Positions 6,374 through 10,891 of a stretch of 12,473 nucleotides of DNA are shown here, in pieces (positions within the stretch are counted from its first letter, which is position 1; each line of letters opens with the position of its first letter). The DNA is taken from NCBI GenBank assembly GCA_937868245.1, contig CALMMI010000636.1, positions 1 to 12,473 on the forward strand, in the 5' to 3' direction. The notes under the pieces are model-generated. The model saw only the letters and a list, made by a program, of their open reading frames with translations, searched no databases and was not told where the DNA came from. A program made the position numbers and the translations under genes. Source of the DNA: an uncultured Ignavibacteria bacterium. Its GTDB lineage: Bacteria > Bacteroidota > Ignavibacteria > Kapaibacteriales > UBA961.

Positions 6374-7522
6374 TTATATTTTAATTACAAGTTTTAGTAT
6401 CAATCCTATAAGTGCAGCAACCGCAATAATGTATGGCTCCTGAATCTTTTTAAATTTAAACAAAACAAACGCAGCTACAATAGCAATTCCTATTGTTATT
6501 CCATCAACAAATTGTCTTTTAGCCAAAACAATTACTGCTCCGGCAATTGCACCGATAGCTGCTGCGGTTACTCCGTCAACAAAGGCTTTGATTGCAGGAT
6601 GCTTTCCATATTTTTTAAAGTAAGGAGCAGGAATAATCGTAAATAAATAACAAGGAATAAAAGTTGCCAATGCCGCAACACAAGCACCCGGTAAACCTCC
6701 AACCAAATATCCAATGAAGCCAACGGTAATTACAACAGGGCCGGGGGTGATCATGGCAACAGCCACTGCATCTAAAAATTGTTGTTCCGTTAACCATTTG
6801 TAATCTTTTACAACTCCTCCGTATAAAAACGGAACGATTGCTAAACCGCTTCCAAAAACAAACGCTCCTGCTTTGGTAAAAAACCAAGCAATTTTTCCGA
6901 GTTTAGATGAAAGCGTTACCGTAGCCGGAATTTGAAGAATGAATGGAATAAAAAGAGCAGCACTTTGTTTATTAAACTTTGGCGGAGATTTTACAAACCA
7001 TATCAAAACACCTGATGCAAGAATTAACCAAAGGTTTTCCGATTCACTATAAAAAGTTGTTATGCCAAGAACAATAAAAATTCCCCAAAGCAAATAATCC
7101 TTACCGAGACTTTTCGTAGTTAATTTATAACTGCTCATTGAAATAATCCCAATCACAGCTGCTCCCACACCGTAAAATACTGCTTGCATCCAAGGTAGAC
7201 CACCAAAGTGAACGTAAGCCCAACCAAGAAGAACGACCATAATAAAAGATGGAATAACAAAAGCGATCCCTGCTAATGTTGCTCCTAAAATTCTGTAGTG
7301 GACATAACCGAGATAGATTGATAGCTGTGCTGCAAGTGGGCCGGGGGCAAGTTGTGCTAAAGCAAGACCTTCTTTATAATCTTCTTCCGTTATCCATTTT
7401 TTATTTTCAACTAAGTCACGATTCATATAACCTACAAGTGCAACAGGCCCACCAAAGCCTACTGTACCTAACTTTAGGAAGTACATAACTAATTCTTTTA
7501 ATGTGTAGTTCGGGGTGTCCAT
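6374..7522 (-). CDS. chrA: Chromate transporter ChrA (CHR family, two-domain)
   Basis: A 382-aa inner-membrane protein of the CHR superfamily, long form, with two homologous halves. Half one has the glycine motif VGFGGPVAL (residues 21-29) and QLAPGPLAAQ (57-66). Half two has FVFGSGLAIVP (221-231) and MITPGPVVI (257-265). The FGG/FGSG and PGP pairs are the hallmark of the family, which extrudes chromate, probably at the expense of the proton gradient; some members carry sulfate. About ten hydrophobic segments are visible. The gene is intact and sits mid-operon, 3 bp after a lipoprotein gene. The assignment as a CHR transporter is firm; chromate as the physiological substrate is supported by the ChrB-domain gene two positions upstream. 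Confidence 0.93.
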   Translation of the reverse strand: MDTPNYTLKELVMYFLKLGTVGFGGPVALVGYMNRDLVENKKWITEEDYKEGLALAQLAPGPLAAQLSIYLGYVHYRILGATLAGIAFVIPSFIMVVLLGWAYVHFGGLPWMQAVFYGVGAAVIGIISMSSYKLTTKSLGKDYLLWGIFIVLGITTFYSESENLWLILASGVLIWFVKSPPKFNKQSAALFIPFILQIPATVTLSSKLGKIAWFFTKAGAFVFGSGLAIVPFLYGGVVKDYKWLTEQQFLDAVAVAMITPGPVVITVGFIGYLVGGLPGACVAALATFIPCYLFTIIPAPYFKKYGKHPAIKAFVDGVTAAAIGAIAGAVIVLAKRQFVDGITIGIAIVAAFVLFKFKKIQEPYIIAVAALIGLILKLVIKI

Positions 7523-7525
7523 TTT

Positions 7526-8185
7526 TTATTTGCAGGGATTTGTTCTTATACTATCTCGTTTTAATTCTAATACTTTTTGTTCACTTGGTTCCAATTCACT
7601 ATTCATTCTTTTAAAATTGCTGTTCTCAACATTCAACAATTCTTGTAGGCTGTCAATAGTAGGCTTGTGTTTTGCAATTATCATTTCTTGCGTCAGTTTT
7701 ATTTTTTCTTCATTCAGCCGATTTTTTTCTGCTATGGTTTTGTAATCACCATTGTGTTCCATTTCCGATTTTATTTCTGTGATTTTATATTGAAGCTTAG
7801 ATATTTTGGTTCGTTTGATAATGTCAAGATTATTTATTTCCTTTTCATAGGCAGGTGTATTTCTATGCCCGTATTTTACGCTTTGTTTTCCTTCCGCAAT
7901 TCGGTATGATTTCATATACTCCCTATGCGCTTCCTTCATTCCCTCATTCAATTCATTTATTTTCTTTTCAAAAGGAGCGGAAATAACAAATAATTGTTCA
8001 TTCAGTTTTTCCCTTTCATTTAACAGCGATGGGATTTGCGCAATTGAATCTGCTTTAATTTTACCTTCTTCATTTTCGTAAGCACACTTAGTTTGAGCGT
8101 ATCGTTCTAACCACTCGTCTTTCTTATCTGCACAAGATGTTATACCAAATAACAAAAGACATATTCCAATTAACTGAAATCTCAT
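7526..8185 (-). CDS. Coiled-coil lipoprotein of unknown function
   Basis: A 219-aa lipoprotein. The ATG at 8183-8185 is preferred to the TTG at 8194, because it gives a compact signal (MRFQLIGICLLLFGITSC) with lipobox ITSC, Cys18, and starts 2 bp after the ChrB-domain stop. The mature part is strongly charged and rich in Glu, Lys, Leu and Asn. It has long helical heptad-like stretches (for example LNEREKLNEQLF, KIKLTQEMIIAKHKPTIDSL) and few aromatic residues, so an extended coiled coil is likely. The residues after the lipid cysteine (ADKKDE) resemble the charged export signal used for surface lipoproteins in some Bacteroidota, which might place it on the outer face; this is weak evidence. 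I do not recognise the family. Its place between the ChrB-domain gene and chrA suggests it serves the same function in the envelope. Confidence 0.75.
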   Translation of the reverse strand: MRFQLIGICLLLFGITSCADKKDEWLERYAQTKCAYENEEGKIKADSIAQIPSLLNEREKLNEQLFVISAPFEKKINELNEGMKEAHREYMKSYRIAEGKQSVKYGHRNTPAYEKEINNLDIIKRTKISKLQYKITEIKSEMEHNGDYKTIAEKNRLNEEKIKLTQEMIIAKHKPTIDSLQELLNVENSNFKRMNSELEPSEQKVLELKRDSIRTNPCK

Positions 8186-8187
8186 TA

Positions 8188-8634
8188 CTACCAATTATGT
8201 TTATGAATTTCATCACTAACATGTTTGCACCAACTGTAAAGCGCATCGTACATTACCATCCCGTGTTTAAGCATTTCATGGTCGTCTTTAAAGTTGTGGG
8301 ACAACCCAGCAGAGATAGCAAATAGTCCTGCCGCTTGTGCTGACTTTTCAAGTGTATCCGTATCTGCTGCTCTTACAATCGTTGCCAAACGAAACAAGGC
8401 TTCATCTTTTAGATCATATTTTTTCAATATCGCATCGAAACTGCAAAACTCACCTTCATGCGTTAATTCCACCCCCGGAATATCGTATGGAATAGCATCC
8501 AATTCTTTTGCTTTTTCAATAACCTTATCGGTAGGAACATAAATAAATTCAGCTTCCTTGTCAACAAAGTTGACAATTAGCCAAGGACAGGCTACCCTGT
8601 CAATTTTTGGTCTTTCTCTTGTGATCCATTTCAT
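8188..8634 (-). CDS. ChrB C-terminal-domain protein (chromate-resistance associated)
   Basis: A 148-aa protein corresponding to the C-terminal domain of ChrB: KWITRERPKIDRVACPWLIV at the start, then FVDKEAEFIYVP, PGVELTHEGEFCSFDAIL and DEALFRLATIVRAADTD. Canonical ChrB is about twice this length, with an N-terminal region linked to chromate-responsive regulation; that part is absent here. The conserved Cys16, His59, Glu60, Cys64 and Asp67 look like potential metal or active-site residues. No signal peptide, so cytoplasmic. It starts 18 bp after the response regulator and ends 2 bp before the coiled-coil lipoprotein. Stand-alone ChrB-C proteins are often next to chrA; the molecular role is not established. 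Because the regulatory half is missing, the response regulator ahead of it may have taken over control. Confidence 0.88.
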   Translation of the reverse strand: MKWITRERPKIDRVACPWLIVNFVDKEAEFIYVPTDKVIEKAKELDAIPYDIPGVELTHEGEFCSFDAILKKYDLKDEALFRLATIVRAADTDTLEKSAQAAGLFAISAGLSHNFKDDHEMLKHGMVMYDALYSWCKHVSDEIHKHNW

Positions 8635-8652
8635 GGTATCGAGTTTTTGTTT

Positions 8653-9327
8653 TTATAATTCTTCTATTTGATAGCCTACACCGTAAATATTCTTAATTAC
8701 TAATTCGGCTTTAGCTATTTTTAGTTTGTTCTTCAAGTTCTTAATGTGCGCGAAAAGGAAATCGTAGGAATCAATATTCTTTAAGTAATCGCCCCAGACA
8801 TATTCTGCAATGGATTCTTTAGTAATGGAACTGTTTTTATTGGCAATTAGGTGAAGTAAAATTTCGTATTCCTTTTTTGTGAGATTAATTGCTTTGTCCC
8901 ACACATATACTTTTTTCAAATAAAAATCAATTACCAAGTTGGCGAAGTATAGTTTGCTTTTTGCATTGAACTTTTTTCTTCTTATAACTGCTTTCAATCT
9001 TGCATAAAGCACGGGTATCTGAAAAGGCGCTTCTAAAAAATCATCTGCTCCCAAATCAAAACAATGAACCATAAATTCAGAGGAATCGTCCTCTGAAATA
9101 ATAATTACTCCATCTGTACGGTTTTCATTATTTAGCTTCTCTAATAATTTGAGTTCTTGCTCCTTTTCTTTTCCTATAGATAGTATTACGCAGTCATACT
9201 CAGAAGATTTAATTTTTTCACCGGCTTCTAATAGAGGCAAAACAGTAACCTGACAATCCTCTTTCTTTAAAAAAGAAGAAAGTTCTACAACGGGATACTT
9301 TTCATGTTCAACTAAAAGCAGTTTCAT
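8653..9327 (-). CDS. OmpR/PhoB-family response regulator with degenerate (pseudo-)receiver
   Basis: A 224-aa two-domain regulator. Start ATG 9325-9327 is preferred over an upstream TTG at 9339. Residues 1-118 have the receiver fold, but key residues are altered. Compared with PhoB, the first acidic pair is E7-H8 instead of ED, the phospho-acceptor Asp is Ser50 (YDCVILSIG), and the Lys of the TKPF motif is Ala100 (LEAPF); Ser78 keeps the Thr/Ser position. Phosphorylation by a kinase is therefore unlikely. Residues about 125-224 are a complete winged-helix Trans_reg_C domain (LTKKEYEILLHLIA, ITKESIAEYVW, VIKNIYGVGYQIEEL). No histidine kinase gene is nearby. It heads the chr/SOD operon and is preceded by a pho-box-like direct repeat, so autoregulation is likely. 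The trigger is unknown. Confidence 0.9.
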   Translation of the reverse strand: MKLLLVEHEKYPVVELSSFLKKEDCQVTVLPLLEAGEKIKSSEYDCVILSIGKEKEQELKLLEKLNNENRTDGVIIISEDDSSEFMVHCFDLGADDFLEAPFQIPVLYARLKAVIRRKKFNAKSKLYFANLVIDFYLKKVYVWDKAINLTKKEYEILLHLIANKNSSITKESIAEYVWGDYLKNIDSYDFLFAHIKNLKNKLKIAKAELVIKNIYGVGYQIEEL

Positions 9328-9336
9328 ATTTGGTCT

Positions 9337-9344
9337 CAAAAATA
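9337..9344 (-). promoter_or_regulatory. -7 box of the chr/SOD operon promoter
   Basis: Minus-strand TATTTTTG matches TAnnTTTG. It ends 9 bp before the regulator's ATG, so the leader should be only a few nucleotides. No TTG is present at the expected -33 distance; a direct repeat occupies that place instead, as in activator-dependent promoters. Confidence 0.5.
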
Positions 9345-9355
9345 TACGGAGAATT

Positions 9356-9373
9356 CTGAATAATTGCTGAATA
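9356..9373. promoter_or_regulatory. Pho-box-like direct repeat, putative binding site of the response regulator
   Basis: CTGAATA (9356-9362), a 4-bp spacer, then CTGAATA (9367-9373): two identical 7-mers with 11-bp periodicity, the same layout as the pho box (two 7-bp repeats separated by 4 bp) bound by tandem PhoB dimers. It ends 11 bp upstream of the -7 box at 9337-9344, close to the geometry of PhoB-activated promoters. That the product at 8653-9327 binds here is inferred. Confidence 0.55.
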
Positions 9374-9435
9374 GTAGGTCTTTTTATTGAAATCTATCAA
9401 ATTAGAACTTAATTCTTTATAAATTTACTTACGAA

Positions 9436-9858
9436 ATGGCGAATACAAATCCAACTGAATTAGAGTTTGCATCGGTTTTTAAGGACAAAAATGGGATCAT
9501 CATCATTACAATGAAAGATCACCGGAAACTGGATCAATACGATGTGATAAATATAAATCTTGCTATCCGACATAAAACGGACGGCAAACCAGCGTTAAAA
9601 TTATTTGATGCTCGTGCTAATTGGAGCATGGATAAAAAGGCAAAGGAAAGAGCTAAACTTGAGCATTCCTCATCTGTTACTAAAGCAAGAGCAATTGTTG
9701 TTTCCAATTTTATTAAAGCGAGACTTTTAAAATTTCTTCAAGGTTTTGGCAGCCTTGATTACCCACAAGAAATTTTTACTGACTGGGACGAGGCGTACCA
9801 GTGGCTAATCAATCACCAATTTTCACAAAAGCACTACGATAAGGAAGCGAAATCCTAA
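9436..9858 (+). CDS. STAS/SpoIIAA-like hypothetical protein
   Basis: A 140-aa soluble protein without signal peptide, divergent from the response regulator across 108 bp. The layout matches small SpoIIAA/STAS-like proteins frequent in Bacteroidota: an N-terminal beta hairpin (NGIIIITMKDHRKLDQYDV), a strand with a conserved Asp-Ala-Arg (KLFDARANWSMDKKA), a strand and helix (KARAIVVSNFIKARLLKFLQG), and the C-terminal pattern PQEIFTDWDEAYQWLINH. No catalytic site is evident; a role in protein interaction or in a partner-switch is possible but not shown. Because it shares its upstream region with the chr/SOD operon, it may answer to the same regulator. No consensus -7 box is visible on the plus strand ahead of it. 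Confidence 0.75.
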   Translation: MANTNPTELEFASVFKDKNGIIIITMKDHRKLDQYDVININLAIRHKTDGKPALKLFDARANWSMDKKAKERAKLEHSSSVTKARAIVVSNFIKARLLKFLQGFGSLDYPQEIFTDWDEAYQWLINHQFSQKHYDKEAKS

Positions 9859-9945
9859 TTCAACTTCACCCTAAGAGTTGGGATAAACTTTTAATTACCC
9901 TGTATATCAACCTTTAGAACGATGTTGGTTAATTAAATTCCAGTT

Positions 9946-10067
9946 CCCCCCGAATCCCCCCGGAGTATTTTCCGGTAATCCCCGATAAAATTCGGCATTT
10001 CCGCAATCATCCCGTAATCGCCCCCAATTCCACCCGGATAATCCCCCGATAATCCCGGAGTATTTTC
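9946..10067. repeat. Degenerate ~10-11 bp C-tract tandem array with a 14-bp direct repeat
   Basis: C-tracts recur about every 10-11 bp: C6 at 9946-9951 and 9956-9961, C4 at 9980-9983, then 10011-10013, 10021-10025, 10033-10035, 10043-10047 and 10054-10056, with TAAT-containing linkers. CCCGGAGTATTTTC occurs perfectly twice (9959-9972 and 10054-10067, 95 bp apart). Short hairpins CCGGA-N6-TCCGG (9960-9975) and CCGA-N6-TCGG (about 9982-9995) are embedded. Confidence 0.7.
10011..10056 (-). other. Canonical G-quadruplex motif on the minus strand
   Basis: Five G-tracts on the minus strand (3, 5, 3, 5 and 3 G) are separated by loops of 6, 7, 7 and 7 nt, satisfying the G3+N1-7 rule with a spare tract. 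Tract centres are 11 bp apart, an unusually regular spacing. Confidence 0.65.
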
Positions 10068-10240
10068 AGGCTCAAAATTTACCTGCCCAAACGTGCCGTT
10101 AACTGCCATACACGAAAAAATCTGAAAGAATATGGAAAAATCTTCCCAAACAGGTAAAGCACCAAAATGACTTTACTTTACTTTGTCCTGTAAAAACAAA
10201 AAAGACGATGAACAGGAAAGTAAAAAACAGATCGCCAACA

Positions 10241-10257
10241 AATCTACCAAGTAGATT
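10241..10257. promoter_or_regulatory. Short perfect hairpin/dyad AATCTAC-CAA-GTAGATT
   Basis: A perfect 7-bp inverted repeat with a 3-nt centre, 45 bp upstream of the 71-aa gene. No T-run follows, so it is not an intrinsic terminator; it could be an operator or a leader hairpin for the small genes and recombinase downstream. Confidence 0.35.
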
Positions 10258-10301
10258 ACAGGGAAAACAAAAAGAAAAAATAACAATTAAAAAAGAAAAA
10301 T

Positions 10302-10517
10302 ATGAGAACGAAAGAATTTGAAGTGCCAACTGACTTTATAACAGAATTTGCTGAAGCATTAGCAGGGCATGAATTAACGAATGAAATAAATGGCGTTAAC
10401 GAAGAAGGAGATATCCTAATTGAAGTCAGCTACGAAAAACCTGATCGTGCAAACGTTTTTGCCTTAACCGAACTACTCGATGATTACTACGAGAACGAGG
10501 AGGAATCGGAAGAGTAA
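10302..10517 (+). CDS. Small acidic hypothetical protein
   Basis: A 71-aa, strongly acidic soluble protein (MRTKEFEVPTDFITEFAEAL, ending DDYYENEEESEE). It has no signal peptide, membrane segment or recognisable motif; the predicted structure is a helix, a beta hairpin (GDILIEVSYEK) and a C-terminal acidic helix. The upstream sequence AAAAAAGAAAAAT is the A-rich leader typical of Bacteroidota genes. I do not recognise the family. It is co-oriented with, and upstream of, the 62-aa gene and the serine recombinase, so it may be an accessory or directionality protein of the same mobile element; that is only a positional inference. Confidence 0.6.
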   Translation: MRTKEFEVPTDFITEFAEALAGHELTNEINGVNEEGDILIEVSYEKPDRANVFALTELLDDYYENEEESEE

Positions 10518-10692
10518 GATGATTAGGCATAAGAGTATGGCATCTTTATTTTGAATGTGCAAGTTATTGTGGCGGTAGTTATTGCCATTAAAACTATAGC
10601 AGAATTTGCTACCACGTTTGGAATAGTGTGCCGTACTTCAATTAAAGGGAGAATGATAAAGAGGTAAGAATTGTGAAAATGAGAGGTAAGAA

Positions 10693-10881
10693 ATGGAAAT
10701 TATTGAAAGCAAGAAGCGCGAAGGGTTGAGTGTTGCTAAAATTAAAAGAATGAAAAATTATGAAAATGTATCTGATGAACAAGCTCAAGAAATATTATTT
10801 GCTGTAAAAAAATTAGCTGTTATTTTTTACGAGCATTTAAATCGCAAGAAAAAGGAAGAAGAGTATAATCAAGCAGCATAA
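10693..10881 (+). CDS. Small basic hypothetical protein upstream of the recombinase
   Basis: A 62-aa protein, helical and rich in Lys and Glu (MEIIESKKREGLSVAKIKRM, later AQEILFAVKKLAVIFYEHLN). It has an unusually good Shine-Dalgarno-like leader: GAGGTAAGAA lies directly before the ATG, and the same 10-mer occurs 22 bp earlier at 10661-10670. The stop is 10 bp before the recombinase ATG, so the two genes are almost certainly cotranscribed. No known domain is apparent. Its size, charge and position would suit a recombination directionality factor or a small DNA-binding partner, but the sequence does not show this. The 175-bp gap before it (10518-10692) holds no other gene. Confidence 0.6.
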   Translation: MEIIESKKREGLSVAKIKRMKNYENVSDEQAQEILFAVKKLAVIFYEHLNRKKKEEEYNQAA

Positions 10882-10891
10882 TAAATGGAAA

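Larger units (their letters stand above)
9859..10301. other. Non-coding region with a C-rich periodic array
   Basis: A 443-bp stretch without a credible gene. The first 80 bases are ordinary AT-rich DNA with only weak hairpins. The middle (about 9946-10067) is a C-rich, G-poor periodic array. The last 230 bases are A-rich on the plus strand and lead to the small gene at 10302, with a strong 7-bp hairpin at 10241-10257. The minus-strand frame at 10099-10329 looks like a shadow: it is low-complexity Phe/Leu-rich and overlaps the start of the 71-aa gene. Confidence 0.7.

Noticed and set aside
9860..9935. Weak hairpins (CAACT/AGTTG, AACC/GGTT) after the STAS-like gene as a terminator
   Set aside because: Stems are only 4-5 bp and no T-run follows.
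9946..10067. Possible CRISPR array
   Set aside because: The units are about 10-11 bp and degenerate, with no repeat-spacer organisation and no cas genes.
10210..10320. About 36-codon plus-strand frame from an ATG near 10208
   Set aside because: Lys-rich, without a ribosome-binding site, and it runs into the 71-aa gene in another frame; it looks like chance in A-rich DNA.
10099..10329. 76-aa minus-strand Phe-rich frame in the non-coding region
   Set aside because: Low-complexity Phe/Leu composition arises from the A-rich plus strand, and it overlaps the start of the 71-aa gene.
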